From an uncultured Alistipes sp. (GTDB taxonomy: Bacteria > Bacteroidota > Bacteroidia > Bacteroidales > Rikenellaceae): a stretch of DNA of 55,558 nucleotides. The notes under the pieces are model-generated. The model ran no database searches. It saw only the letters and a program-made list of their open reading frames with translations, and was not told the DNA's origin. Of this stretch, positions 1 to 9,346 are shown in pieces; the stretch's first letter is position 1, and each line of letters starts with the position of its first letter. Location of the stretch: NCBI GenBank assembly GCA_904502005.1, contig CAJGDC010000004.1, positions 1 through 55,558 on the forward strand, in the 5' to 3' direction. The position numbers and the translations under genes are program-made.

Positions 1-110
<110 letters not shown>

Positions 111-112
111 TT

Positions 113-142
113 AAGCCAATCCTTTATGGGTTGGCTTTTTTG
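113..142 (+). terminator. rRNA operon terminator
   Basis: AAGCCAATCC and GGGTTGGCTT form a ten-pair stem with G-U pairs and a short loop, followed by a T-rich run. It lies two bases after the 5S gene and ends the rRNA operon. Confidence 0.85.
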
Positions 143-208
143 TTTTTGTTGATATGGCTACTTATTTGCAACAAATCTGAGTGTGCAGCTGAAAAATTGT
201 ACTATTTA

Positions 209-240
209 TTTGGATTAATTGATAAATTGTACTATCTTTG
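209..240 (+). promoter_or_regulatory. Promoter of the YbjN-like gene
   Basis: TTTG at 209-212 and TATCTTTG at 233-240 are 20 bases apart and match the Bacteroidota -33/-7 pattern. The predicted transcript would have a leader of about 40 bases before the ATG at 288. Confidence 0.65.
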
Positions 241-287
241 AATAATAAATCAATTATCGAGAATAACAACTTAAAACTTTTCTAGTC

Positions 288-713
288 ATGACACTTTCAC
301 AATTACAAGATCTTTTGATGTCACACTTCTCTATCCGTAAGGATGAGGATGGCGATTTCCGTATTGCTCTTAGCGCTGATGACGACTATCCACACGATGT
401 TATCTGTTTTGTTCGCATGCGTGATAACTTGATTCGTATTTTCTGCATGAGTGGTGGTTATTATGATCTTTCAGGTTCTGATGCTGCTCATCTTCAGCCA
501 CTTATTAATGACTGGAACTATAACAAGTATTGGCCTAAGGCATACCTTGCACAGAGTAACGATGGTAGCTGGCGTGTAGAGGCTGAGAGCGTAATTATCG
601 TTGATGACGATAAGAATATTGTATCTGATAGCGCAGTTCTTGAGTTTGTTAAGAGAAACGTATCAGGTATGTGGCACCTCTTTGTAAACCTTCACAAGGG
701 CAAGATTGAGTAG
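288..713 (+). CDS. YbjN domain protein (putative type III secretion chaperone-like fold)
   Basis: This 141-residue soluble acidic protein resembles the YbjN family. Its N-terminal helix (MTLSQLQDLL) is followed by alternating strands (DVICFVRMRDNLIRIF) and the typical INDWNYNKYWPKAYL segment near residues 73-88, with a long final helix. YbjN-fold proteins are related in structure to secretion chaperones, and most have no known biochemical role. The protein shows no signal peptide, membrane segment or catalytic motif. The gene stands alone between the rRNA terminator and metF, with its own promoter and terminator. The family assignment is by pattern only; the specific function is unknown. Confidence 0.7.
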   Translation: MTLSQLQDLLMSHFSIRKDEDGDFRIALSADDDYPHDVICFVRMRDNLIRIFCMSGGYYDLSGSDAAHLQPLINDWNYNKYWPKAYLAQSNDGSWRVEAESVIIVDDDKNIVSDSAVLEFVKRNVSGMWHLFVNLHKGKIE

Positions 714-734
714 TGTTACGCTTATTTCTATTCT

Positions 735-763
735 AAAGTCTGTCACTTGTGGCAGACTTTTTT
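735..763 (+). terminator. Terminator after the YbjN-like gene
   Basis: AAGTCTG and CAGACTT form a stem around a ten-base loop, followed by a run of T. It separates the YbjN-like gene from the metF promoter. Confidence 0.8.
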
Positions 764-773
764 ATGTTATTAC

Positions 774-804
774 TTGGCATTTCTTTTCAAAAGTTATACT
801 TTTG
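774..804 (+). promoter_or_regulatory. metF-metH promoter
   Basis: TTG at 774-776 and TACTTTTG at 797-804 with 20 bases between them fit the Bacteroidota consensus. The leader would be only about 20 bases, which leaves no room for a SAM or cobalamin riboswitch. Confidence 0.6.
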
Positions 805-829
805 TAAATCAAAAAAAATTGTAATAATT

Positions 830-1783
830 ATGAGTGTAGCCTCTTTTCTTAAGGAAAATCATAGTACAGCATTCTCGTTTGAGGTTTTACCTCCTTTGAG
901 GGGAAATAGTATAGATACACTTTTTGATAGTGTCAAGCGCCTCATGTACTTTGCCCCTGCATATATCAATATTACTACACATCGCACAGATGTAGTATAT
1001 CGTGAGGTTGCTCAAGGTGTCTTTCAGCGTACAACAGAGCGTAAACGCCCTGGTACAGTGGCTATCGCAGCAGCCCTTAAGAGTCGCTACAATGTTGCAA
1101 CAGTACCTCATATTATCTGTAGTGGCTTTAGTGCCGCAGAGCTTGAGAATGAACTGATTGACCTCTCTTATTTAGGAATTACAGATTTGTTGGTGCTTCG
1201 TGGAGATAAGGCGAAGGGTGACAGTAGATATTTACCTGAGCAGGGTGAATATCAGCACGCTGTAGAGTTGTGCAATCAAGTCTCAAGATTTAATAATGGA
1301 GAATTGCTGGATGGAACTAACCATAATAGCCTATTACAAGCCTTCTCTTTTGGTGTAGCTGGCTACCCAGAGAAGCATGAGGAGGCGATGAATATTGATA
1401 CCGATATAGAACACTTAAAGGCTAAGGTGGATGCAGGTGCTGAGTATGTTGTGACTCAGATGTTCTTTGATAATGCTAAATATTTTGACTTTGTCGCTCG
1501 TTGTCGTGCTGCCGGTATTGTTGTGCCGATAATTCCTGGACTCAAGCCCCTCACTTCGCTCACTCAGCAGGCGCTCTTGCCAAAGACTTTCCATATTGAT
1601 TTGCCGATAGAACTATCTAATGAGTTTCGTAAATGTAAGGATAATGAGCAGGTTAAGGCTTTAGGTGTGGAGTGGGCGACTATGCAGGCGAGAGAGCTAC
1701 GAGCGGCTGGTGTGCCGAGCATACACTTCTACTCTATGAATGCTGTGGCAAGTATTGAGCAGATTGCTAAAAATGTCTACTAA
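830..1783 (+). CDS. metF: Methylenetetrahydrofolate reductase
   Basis: MetF reduces 5,10-methylene-THF to 5-methyl-THF, the methyl donor used by MetH. The 317-residue product has the family N terminus FSFEVLPP (residues 17-24), the LRGD segment after the LGITDLLVL strand, and the GAEYVVTQMFFD and PIIPGLKPLTS blocks of the flavin-binding barrel. The reading frame is open back to a GTG at 749, but that position lies within the preceding terminator and upstream of the promoter. The ATG at 830 gives the normal N terminus. The stop codon overlaps the metH start in TAATG, so the two genes are translationally coupled and act in consecutive steps. Confidence 0.96.
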   Translation: MSVASFLKENHSTAFSFEVLPPLRGNSIDTLFDSVKRLMYFAPAYINITTHRTDVVYREVAQGVFQRTTERKRPGTVAIAAALKSRYNVATVPHIICSGFSAAELENELIDLSYLGITDLLVLRGDKAKGDSRYLPEQGEYQHAVELCNQVSRFNNGELLDGTNHNSLLQAFSFGVAGYPEKHEEAMNIDTDIEHLKAKVDAGAEYVVTQMFFDNAKYFDFVARCRAAGIVVPIIPGLKPLTSLTQQALLPKTFHIDLPIELSNEFRKCKDNEQVKALGVEWATMQARELRAAGVPSIHFYSMNAVASIEQIAKNVY

Positions 1784-4700
1784 TGAGTCTACTACACGAT
1801 ACTCTTAAAAAGCGAATTATGGTGCTTGACGGAGCTATGGGCACTATGATTCAACGTTATAACCTCACCGAGAGTGACTTTAGAGGTGCAGAATTTGAAA
1901 ACCATCCTCAACCACTTGCGGGTAACAATGATATGCTTGTTCTAACTCGTCCAGATGTTATTCAGGCAATACATCGCAGGTATCTCGAGGCCGGTGCGGA
2001 TATTATTGAGACTTGTACTTTCAATAGCCAGCGAATATCGCAGCAAGAGTATGGCACTCAGAATCTGGTCTATCGCCTTAATATCGCAGCTGTAGAGCTT
2101 GCCAGACAAGAGGTGGAGCGAATGAACTCTATCACACCTGATAGACCACGCTTTGTAGCCGGCTCTGTGGGTCCTACCGGAAAAATGCTCTCAATGTCAC
2201 CAGATGTAGAGAATCCAGGATATAGAGAGATAAATTTTGATTCACTGACCGATGCGTATATCGAGCAGATTGATGCTTTGGTTACGGCTGGTGTAGATTT
2301 ACTACTTGTAGAGACTGTCTTTGATACCCTCAATGCTAAGGCTGCGCTTACTGCTGCGCGAAAAGTCTTTGAAAATCACGGCGTTGAGTTGCCAATAATA
2401 GTGTCATTAACTATTGCGGATGCTGCTGGTCGAATATTGTCAGGTCAGACCATGGAGGCTGTGGTTACATCTCTTCGCCACTTTAATCTTACAGCTATAG
2501 GACTTAATTGCTCCTTTGGTGCAGCGCAGATGGAGCCATTCTTAAGGGAATTATCGGATGTAGCCCCTTGTTATGTGAGTGCCTATCCCAATGCTGGACT
2601 TCCAAATGCGATGGGTGAATATAGCCAGACTCCACAAATGATGGCAACGGATATTGCACGCTTTGCAGAGCGAGGAGTTGTCAATATTGTGGGTGGTTGC
2701 TGCGGATCTACGCCTGAACATATTGCGGCAATTGCTACTGCGGTCAGTTCATATGCCCCTAGACAAATAGAGGCACAACCAAGTGCTTGGCTTGCAGGTC
2801 TGGATGCCTTTGATGCAAATGGGGTGTTTGTCAATGTTGGCGAGAGGTGTAATGTCGCTGGTAGTCGTAAATTCTTGCGCCTTATTAGCGAAAAAAACTA
2901 TGCTGAAGCTCTTACCATCGCTCGTAAACAGGTCGAGGATGGCGCAATGGTGCTTGATATAAACATGGACGATGCTATGCTTGACTCTGAGAGTCAAATG
3001 GTTGAGTTCCTGAATATTATGGCATCTGACCCACAAGTGGCTCGGGTGCCGTGGATGATTGACTCTTCGCGCTTTGAGGTTATTGTTGCGGCGCTTAAGA
3101 CAATCCAAGGTAAGGCTATTGTAAACTCTCTTTCACTTAAGGAGGGTGAGCAGACATTTATTGACAGAGCAAAAGAGATTAAGCGTTTTGGTGCTGCAGT
3201 TGTTGTTATGGCATTTGACGAGTTGGGCCAGGCGACAACCTATCAGCGCAAAATTGAGATTTGTAGTAGGGCGTATAGACTACTTACAGAGAAGGTTGGC
3301 TTTGAGCCATGTGATATAATCTTTGACCCAAATATACTAACTATTGCCACGGGCATTGCCGAACACGATAACTATGCACGAGACTTTATACGCGCAACGG
3401 CATGGATACGCCAAAATCTACCTGGTGCACATGTTAGCGGAGGCGTGAGCAATCTCTCCTTTGCCTTTCGTGGTAATAACTACATCCGTGAGGCTATGCA
3501 TGCAGTATTTCTATATCATGCTGCCAGCGCGGGCATGGATATGGCTATTATAAATCCTTCGACAGCGGTTATGTACGAGCAGATACCGTCTCAGCTGCGC
3601 ACGGTATTGGAGGATGTAGTGCTTAATCGTAAAGCTGATGCTACTGAGACGTTGATTGCAATGGCGACCTCTTTTATGGAGAAGAGAGAGGATACTAATG
3701 TTGTAGACCGAATGAGCATACCTATCTCTCAGCGTCTTGCGGACTCTCTGCAACGGGGTGATGAGAGCTATTTGGAGCAGGACTTGGCAGAGGCGCTAAA
3801 GTTATACTCGTCAGCAGTTGAGATTGTCGAAAAACCACTTATGGAGGGAATGACAGCTGTTGGAAAGCTCTTTGGTGAGGGTAAGATGTTTTTGCCACAG
3901 GTGGTTAAGAGCGCCAGGACTATGAAACGCGCAGTCGCCATTTTGCAACCATATATTGAGAGTAGCAAGAGTATTGGTGGAGTAGGTCGCTACCTTGTTG
4001 CAACTGTCAAGGGAGATGTGCATGATATTGGCAAGAATATCGCCTCGGTTATTCTACGCTGCAATGGCTTTGAGGTTATTGATTTGGGAGTCATGGTCGC
4101 TCCGCAAGATATAGTAAAGGCGGCTATTGAGCATAATGTAGACTTTATCGGACTCAGTGGACTTATTACCCCTTCGCTTGAGCAGATGTGCATCACTGCC
4201 ACAATGCTCCGCGAGGCAGGAGTAGATGTTCCACTCTTTATCAGTGGCGCAACCACTTCACCACTCCATACGGCTGTAAAGATTGCTCCACTATATTCTG
4301 GAGCAGTGTTCCATGTCAAGGATGCGTCGCAAAATCCACTCTTGGCGCTCAAGTTGCTTGGTACAGAACGTGAGGCTACTATCCAACAGTTAATGGCGGA
4401 GCAGAGGGCATTACGCGCTGAGTTTGCGAAGGGTGCTGATAAGGCAAAAAATAACCTACCTCGCCTTCAGATTGATTGGAGCGGTGTGGAGATGCCGAAG
4501 TGTGAGATTGGTGATATATGGACTCCGAAAGATATTACAATCAAGGCTCTTCGTAGGTATATAAATTGGCGCAGCTTCCATAATTTCTGGAAAACTTCTC
4601 CTCATACTAATGAGGGTCGCGCCTTGCGCTTAGATGCGGATGGAGTTTTGGATGATTTTGAAAATCAGAATATTAGAGCTGTAGTTAGGTTTGTAAATGC

Positions 4701-5274
4701 ATACTCCGATGGCGATAATATCTCTCTTGAAAATGGTGAAAGCGCTGTGACAATAACCACACCTCGACAGAGCAGAGTTGGTGCATATGGAGTAGCTCTA
4801 TCCCTTGCAGATTTTGTTGCACCTAAGGGCTATAATGATTGTGTAGGGCTATTTGCTGTAACTGTTCCGCAGAGTTTGGTAGAGGCTGTACAGAGTGCAA
4901 AGAGTGAGGGTGATGACTATCGCGCGTTACTGTTGCAGAGCCTATCTGATAGGGTCGTGGAGGCTGCAAGCGAGTATCTGCATAGACAGGTAAGGTATAG
5001 ACTCTATCGTGGCTATTCAAATAGTCAAGATCTGTCAGATGCAGAGAGAAGACTTACTATCCCGCAGCTTTTTGCCGGTAAATATCGTGGTATTCGCCCA
5101 GCTGTTGGCTACTCATGTTTGCCTGAGCAGCGAATAATTTTTGACATAGCGCGCTTGCTGCCAATTGAGGATGTCGGCATATCGCTTACAGAGTCGGGAG
5201 CTATGTATCCGCAATCATCTGTCTGCGGACTCTATATAGATAAAGAATGGGCAAAATACTTCATAATTGAATAA
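1783..5274 (+). CDS. metH: Cobalamin-dependent methionine synthase
   Basis: MetH transfers the methyl group of 5-methyl-THF to homocysteine through cob(I)alamin. All four modules are visible in the 1163 residues. The homocysteine domain has zinc cysteines in GLNCSFGA and GGCCGSTPEH. The pterin domain begins at NVGERCNVAGSRKF. The cobalamin cap and Rossmann domains include the GDVHDIGKN loop, whose His ligates cobalt. A C-terminal AdoMet reactivation domain carries RGIRPAVGYSCLPEQ. The protein is slightly shorter than E. coli MetH, mainly in the last domain, but no key residue appears lost. It forms an operon with metF and is followed by a strong terminator. Confidence 0.97.
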   Translation: MSLLHDTLKKRIMVLDGAMGTMIQRYNLTESDFRGAEFENHPQPLAGNNDMLVLTRPDVIQAIHRRYLEAGADIIETCTFNSQRISQQEYGTQNLVYRLNIAAVELARQEVERMNSITPDRPRFVAGSVGPTGKMLSMSPDVENPGYREINFDSLTDAYIEQIDALVTAGVDLLLVETVFDTLNAKAALTAARKVFENHGVELPIIVSLTIADAAGRILSGQTMEAVVTSLRHFNLTAIGLNCSFGAAQMEPFLRELSDVAPCYVSAYPNAGLPNAMGEYSQTPQMMATDIARFAERGVVNIVGGCCGSTPEHIAAIATAVSSYAPRQIEAQPSAWLAGLDAFDANGVFVNVGERCNVAGSRKFLRLISEKNYAEALTIARKQVEDGAMVLDINMDDAMLDSESQMVEFLNIMASDPQVARVPWMIDSSRFEVIVAALKTIQGKAIVNSLSLKEGEQTFIDRAKEIKRFGAAVVVMAFDELGQATTYQRKIEICSRAYRLLTEKVGFEPCDIIFDPNILTIATGIAEHDNYARDFIRATAWIRQNLPGAHVSGGVSNLSFAFRGNNYIREAMHAVFLYHAASAGMDMAIINPSTAVMYEQIPSQLRTVLEDVVLNRKADATETLIAMATSFMEKREDTNVVDRMSIPISQRLADSLQRGDESYLEQDLAEALKLYSSAVEIVEKPLMEGMTAVGKLFGEGKMFLPQVVKSARTMKRAVAILQPYIESSKSIGGVGRYLVATVKGDVHDIGKNIASVILRCNGFEVIDLGVMVAPQDIVKAAIEHNVDFIGLSGLITPSLEQMCITATMLREAGVDVPLFISGATTSPLHTAVKIAPLYSGAVFHVKDASQNPLLALKLLGTEREATIQQLMAEQRALRAEFAKGADKAKNNLPRLQIDWSGVEMPKCEIGDIWTPKDITIKALRRYINWRSFHNFWKTSPHTNEGRALRLDADGVLDDFENQNIRAVVRFVNAYSDGDNISLENGESAVTITTPRQSRVGAYGVALSLADFVAPKGYNDCVGLFAVTVPQSLVEAVQSAKSEGDDYRALLLQSLSDRVVEAASEYLHRQVRYRLYRGYSNSQDLSDAERRLTIPQLFAGKYRGIRPAVGYSCLPEQRIIFDIARLLPIEDVGISLTESGAMYPQSSVCGLYIDKEWAKYFIIE

Positions 5275-5280
5275 TATGCA

Positions 5281-5323
5281 AAAATAGAGGTGGGGTATAA
5301 TATGCTCTACCTCTATTTTTTTG
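5281..5323 (+). terminator. metF-metH terminator
   Basis: AAAATAGAGGT pairs with ACCTCTATTTT around a central loop, and T7 follows. It directly follows the metH stop. Confidence 0.85.
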
Positions 5324-5351
5324 TAGTTATGTCACTTTTTAGTGCTATTTC

Positions 5352-5382
5352 TTTGAATATTGATGAAAAATATCTAAATTTG
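5352..5382 (+). promoter_or_regulatory. Arginine operon promoter
   Basis: TTTG at 5352-5355 and TAAATTTG at 5375-5382 are exactly 19 bases apart. It is the only good promoter before the ten-gene arginine operon. The leader of about 40 bases contains no visible leader peptide or attenuator. Confidence 0.65.
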
Positions 5383-5429
5383 CTCATCTTTTTTACGAAA
5401 TAAGAGTTGTAGAATAAAGTTCATATAAA

Positions 5430-6047
5430 ATGAATAAAAATGCAGTAAAAATACTCTTTGCAGAGCAGGCTCATGTAGCATATGCGGAGAGGATTTGCCA
5501 ATTGATTTATGAGTCGGCTCTTCAGCGAGGAACGGGTATTGCTCGCCGTACGCCAGAGTACATTTCGGCAAAAATTACCGGTGGCAAGGCTGTTGTGGCG
5601 CTTGATGGTGATAAGCTTGTCGGCTTTAGTTATATTGAGTGCTGGGGTCATGGTGATTATGTTGCCACTTCGGGTCTTATTGTGGACCCTGAGTATCGCC
5701 ATATCGGTTTGGCGGCACAGATTAAGGCTCGTACCTTTGAACTTGCTCGTCTTAGGTTCCCGTTTGCCAAGATATTCAGTATTACTACATCATTGCCGGT
5801 GATGAAACTAAATACCCGCCTGGGCTATAAGCCGGTTACATTTTCGGAACTTACGGATGATGAGGAGTTCTGGAAGGGTTGCGAGGGGTGTTGTAATTAC
5901 GACATTCTTCAGCGCAATAACCGCCGTATGTGTCTGTGTACAGGTATGCTTTACGACCCTAAGACACCGCTGCCGGCAAATTCAAATTTCCAGCCTTATT
6001 GGATGGTAGTTAAAAACGCAGTTAAGAAGATTTTTCACTTGAAATAG
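5430..6047 (+). CDS. GNAT acyltransferase, probable N-acyl (succinyl or acetyl) glutamate synthase
   Basis: This 205-residue protein has a GNAT fold: the core strand VVALDGDKLVGFSYIECW, the SGLIVDPEYRHIGLAAQI segment that holds the acyl-CoA pyrophosphate-binding loop (R-x-x-G-L/I-A pattern), and a later KLNTRLGYKPV strand-helix. As first gene of the arginine operon, in a genome region with no argJ or canonical kinase-fused argA, it most likely makes the N-acylglutamate that ArgB phosphorylates. Bacteroides uses succinylated intermediates, and a GNAT protein is credited with this step there. Acyl-group choice cannot be read from the sequence. The C-terminal third has Cys-rich stretches (GCEGCCNYD, MCLCTGM) of unknown purpose. 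Confidence 0.75.
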   Translation: MNKNAVKILFAEQAHVAYAERICQLIYESALQRGTGIARRTPEYISAKITGGKAVVALDGDKLVGFSYIECWGHGDYVATSGLIVDPEYRHIGLAAQIKARTFELARLRFPFAKIFSITTSLPVMKLNTRLGYKPVTFSELTDDEEFWKGCEGCCNYDILQRNNRRMCLCTGMLYDPKTPLPANSNFQPYWMVVKNAVKKIFHLK

Positions 6048-6068
6048 TAAAATAAAAAATATAAGATT

Positions 6069-7268
6069 ATGGAGAAGAAGAGAGTTGTACTTGCATTTAG
6101 TGGAGGTCTTGATACCTCTTTTTGCGTAAAGTATCTTAGCGAGGAGTTGGGCTATGAGGTCTATACTGCTATTGCTAATACTGGCGGTTTTTCAGATGCT
6201 GAGCTTGCTGCTATTGAGGAGCGTGCATATGCTCTTGGTGCTGCTAAGCACGCTACGCTTGATATTACTCAGGAGTACTATGATCAGAGCATTAAGTATA
6301 TGGTCTATGGTAATATCTTGAGAAATGGAACATATCCAATTTCTGTCTCTTCAGAGCGTACATTTCAGGCTATCGCCATCATTGAGTATGCTAAGAGCGT
6401 AGGAGCACACTGTGTTGCTCATGGCTCTACAGGTGCTGGTAACGATCAGGTGCGCTTTGATCTTACATTCCAGATTTTGGCTCCGGAGATTGAGATTATT
6501 ACCCCAACACGTGATATGACACTGACTCGTGAATATGAGATTAACTATCTCAAGGAGCACGGCTATGTGGCTGACTTTGTGAAGATGGAGTACTCAATCA
6601 ATAAGGGTCTGTGGGGTACAAGCGTAGGTGGTAAGGAGACTCTGCACTCAGAGCAGACACTGCCAGAGAGTGCATATCCTAGTCAGGTGACCGCTACCGA
6701 GCCATCAACCCTTAAGCTAACCTTTGCAAAGGGCGAACTTAGCGCTGTAAATGGTGTTGAGTATAGTGATAAGGTAGAGGCTATTCGTGCTGTGGAGGCT
6801 ATCGGCTCGCAGTATGGTATTGGTCGTGATATGCACATTGGCGATACAATTATCGGCATTAAGGGTCGTGTAGGCTTTGAGGCTGCTGCACCAATGCTTA
6901 TTATCGCTGCACATAAGATGCTTGAGAAGCATACCCTTACAAAGTGGCAGCAGTACTGGAAGGACCAGATTGGTACTTGGTACGGCATGTTCCTCCACGA
7001 GGCTCAGTATCTTGATCCTGTAATGCGTGATATGGAGGCGTTCCTTGAGAGTACTCAGGCAAATGTAGATGGCACTGTTGAGATTACTCTCCGCCCATAT
7101 AGCTATACACTTGTGGGTGTTACCTCTGACTTCGATTTGATGAAGACAGACTTTGGTGAGTATGGCGAGGTTAATAAGGCTTGGAGCGCAGATGATGTGA
7201 AGGGCTTTACTAAGATTATGGCTAACTCAATGAAGATTTACTACAATAAGAAGAAGGCTAATGATTAA
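6069..7268 (+). CDS. argG: Argininosuccinate synthase
   Basis: ArgG condenses citrulline and aspartate with ATP to argininosuccinate. The 399-residue product starts with the ATP pyrophosphatase loop AFSGGLDTS (residues 9-17), followed by HGSTGAGNDQVRFD and EYSINKGLWGTSVGGKE, both typical of the family and contacting the substrates. The length is normal. It is second in the operon, although it acts near the end of the pathway. Its stop overlaps the argC start by eight bases, which suggests coupled translation. Confidence 0.97.
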   Translation: MEKKRVVLAFSGGLDTSFCVKYLSEELGYEVYTAIANTGGFSDAELAAIEERAYALGAAKHATLDITQEYYDQSIKYMVYGNILRNGTYPISVSSERTFQAIAIIEYAKSVGAHCVAHGSTGAGNDQVRFDLTFQILAPEIEIITPTRDMTLTREYEINYLKEHGYVADFVKMEYSINKGLWGTSVGGKETLHSEQTLPESAYPSQVTATEPSTLKLTFAKGELSAVNGVEYSDKVEAIRAVEAIGSQYGIGRDMHIGDTIIGIKGRVGFEAAAPMLIIAAHKMLEKHTLTKWQQYWKDQIGTWYGMFLHEAQYLDPVMRDMEAFLESTQANVDGTVEITLRPYSYTLVGVTSDFDLMKTDFGEYGEVNKAWSADDVKGFTKIMANSMKIYYNKKKAND

Positions 7269-8223
7269 AGTCGGTATTATAGGAGGCGCTGGTTATACGG
7301 CGGGAGAGCTGCTTCGACTACTTGTGAACCATCCTCAGGTAGAGATTGCTTTTGTACACTCCACATCCAATGCAGGCAATGCCCTTAGTGATGTTCATGG
7401 CGGACTTATTGGTCAGACAGACCTCTGCTTTGCTGATAAGTACGATTTGACAGCTATAGATGCACTCTTCCTCTGCTCGGCTCATGGTCAGAGTCGCAAG
7501 TTCTGGGAGGAGAATCCACTGCCGGCAACGCTTAAGGTTATTGACCTTGCGCAGGATTTTCGTGACGAGAGCTGTGGCTATGTTTATGGTCTACCTGAGA
7601 TTAACCGTCAGCGTATTGCCCACACTTTCCGCCTTGCAAATCCTGGATGTTTTGCAACTGCTATTCAGCTTGCACTGCTCCCATTGGCTACTAATGGATT
7701 GCTTAAGGACGAAGTGCATGTAACGGCAATCACTGGCTCTACAGGTGCCGGTGTTAAACCTGGCGCTACCACACACTTTAGCTGGCGTAGTGATAATATC
7801 TCTGTCTATAAAGCCTTTGAGCATCAACACCTTATAGAGATACGCCGCACGCTTAAGACACTGCAGCCATCATTTAACAGTGATATCAACTTTGTGCCTA
7901 TGCGTGGTGACTTTGCTCGCGGAATTTTTGCTTCGGTATATACCGAAACTGACCTTACAGCAGAGCAGGCTGTTGAGCTCTACAAAGAGTTCTATGCTGA
8001 TGCAGCCTTTACCTTTGTAGTTGATAGAGAGGTGGACCTTAAGCAGGTGGTAAATACCAATAAGGCTGTTGTCCGCGTAGCTAAGTATGGCAATAAATTG
8101 CACATTGTCTCGGTTATTGACAACCTACTCAAGGGTGCTTCGGGACAGGCTGTGCAGAATATGAATATTATGTTTGGCTTGGATGAGAATCTGGGTCTAA
8201 ACCTTAAAGCAAGTGCTTTCTAA
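7261..8223 (+). CDS. argC: N-acyl-gamma-glutamyl-phosphate reductase
   Basis: ArgC reduces the acylglutamyl phosphate to the semialdehyde with NADPH. The 320-residue protein has the nucleotide-binding GIIGGAGYTAGELLRLL at residues 5-21 and the catalytic cysteine (about residue 130) in NPGCFATA. The conserved HFSWRSDN stretch and the C-terminal VVNTNKAVVRV segment are typical. It overlaps argG by eight bases and argD by one base (TAATG). In the Bacteroides-type pathway the substrate may be succinylated instead of acetylated. Confidence 0.96.
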   Translation: MIKVGIIGGAGYTAGELLRLLVNHPQVEIAFVHSTSNAGNALSDVHGGLIGQTDLCFADKYDLTAIDALFLCSAHGQSRKFWEENPLPATLKVIDLAQDFRDESCGYVYGLPEINRQRIAHTFRLANPGCFATAIQLALLPLATNGLLKDEVHVTAITGSTGAGVKPGATTHFSWRSDNISVYKAFEHQHLIEIRRTLKTLQPSFNSDINFVPMRGDFARGIFASVYTETDLTAEQAVELYKEFYADAAFTFVVDREVDLKQVVNTNKAVVRVAKYGNKLHIVSVIDNLLKGASGQAVQNMNIMFGLDENLGLNLKASAF

Positions 8224-9344
8224 TGAAGATGTTTGATGTATATCCTCTCTACGACATTGAGCCAGTGAGGGGATGCGGAAATTATGTATACGACAAGGAT
8301 GGGGTTGAGTATCTCGACCTCTATGGTGGTCATGCGGTGATAAGTATTGGTCATTGCCACCCACACTATGTTAAGGCGGTACAGAGTCAGGTGGCACAGT
8401 TGGGCTTCTACTCAAATTCTGTGCAGAACTCTTTGCAGAGTGCTTTAGCTGAGAAATTGGGTCGAGTGAGCGGATATACAGACTACTCGCTCTTCCTCTG
8501 TAATTCAGGTGCGGAGGCAAATGAGAATGCTATTAAGCTCGCCTCTTTCCATACGGGTAAGAGTAAACTGCTCGCCTTTAAGGCTGCATTCCACGGTAGA
8601 ACATCTGGCGCTGTTGCAGCAACAGACAATCCAAAGATTGTCGCTCCGTTTAACAGAACAGAGAATGTTGAGTTTGTCGCTCTTGGCGATACCCAGGCTG
8701 TAGAGGCAAAACTTGCTACGGGAGAGTTCTGTGCAGTGATTATTGAGGGTATTCAGGGTGTGGCAGGTATCCATTGCCCAACAGATGAGTTCTTTGTGGC
8801 ACTTCGAGAGCTTACTAAAAAGTATGGCGTTGTGCTTATTGCCGATGAGATACAGTCGGGATATGGTAGAAGTGGTGACTTCTTTGCACACCAGCACTCT
8901 AAAATTCAGGCAGATGTTATTACCGTAGCAAAGGGTATTGCTAATGGCTTTCCAATGGGTGGCGTGCTGATTGCCCCACATATAGAGGCTAAGCACGGTA
9001 TGCTGGGAACAACTTTTGGTGGTAATCATCTTGCTTGTGCGGCTGCTATAGCTGTACTAGAGGTTATTGAGAACGAGAATCTTGTAAAAAATGCTCATGA
9101 GGTGGGTGAGTATCTTATTGCGGAGCTTAAGAAGATTCCGCAGATTGTTGAGGTACGAGGTCGAGGCCTAATGATCGGTATTGAGATTGACGGCTCGGCT
9201 TCGGAAATGCGTAAAAAATTGCTCTTTGAGCACCACATCTTTACAGGTGGTGCCGGTGCAACAACAGTAAGACTACTTCCTGCGCTTACAATCACAAAGC
9301 AGCAGGCTGATATATTCCTTGCATCTTTCAAACAACTTATCTAA
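8223..9344 (+). CDS. argD: N-acylornithine aminotransferase
   Basis: This PLP enzyme (class III, 373 residues) transaminates the acylglutamate semialdehyde to acylornithine. Seen motifs are FLCNSGAEANE (91-101), ADEIQSGYGRSG (207-218, with the Asp that contacts the PLP ring) and the Schiff-base lysine, about residue 237, in ITVAKGIANGFP. TTFGGNHLACAAA follows. The start overlaps the argC stop in TAATG. A second Met two codons in (MKM) is also possible. Confidence 0.95.
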   Translation: MKMFDVYPLYDIEPVRGCGNYVYDKDGVEYLDLYGGHAVISIGHCHPHYVKAVQSQVAQLGFYSNSVQNSLQSALAEKLGRVSGYTDYSLFLCNSGAEANENAIKLASFHTGKSKLLAFKAAFHGRTSGAVAATDNPKIVAPFNRTENVEFVALGDTQAVEAKLATGEFCAVIIEGIQGVAGIHCPTDEFFVALRELTKKYGVVLIADEIQSGYGRSGDFFAHQHSKIQADVITVAKGIANGFPMGGVLIAPHIEAKHGMLGTTFGGNHLACAAAIAVLEVIENENLVKNAHEVGEYLIAELKKIPQIVEVRGRGLMIGIEIDGSASEMRKKLLFEHHIFTGGAGATTVRLLPALTITKQQADIFLASFKQLI

Positions 9345-9346
9345 CT

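Noticed and set aside
749..829. Longer metF start at GTG 749
   Set aside because: This stretch covers the previous terminator and the metF promoter, and its 27 residues do not resemble a MetF N terminus.
713..830. SAM or cobalamin riboswitch before metF-metH
   Set aside because: The predicted leader is only about 20 bases, and no riboswitch core is visible.
5383..5429. Arginine leader-peptide attenuator before the arginine operon
   Set aside because: The leader of about 40 bases has no Arg-rich ORF and no alternative hairpins.
8505..9029. 174-codon ORF antisense to argD
   Set aside because: The argD frame has all PLP-enzyme motifs. The antisense product is rich in Cys, Ser and Leu without pattern, as expected of a shadow frame.
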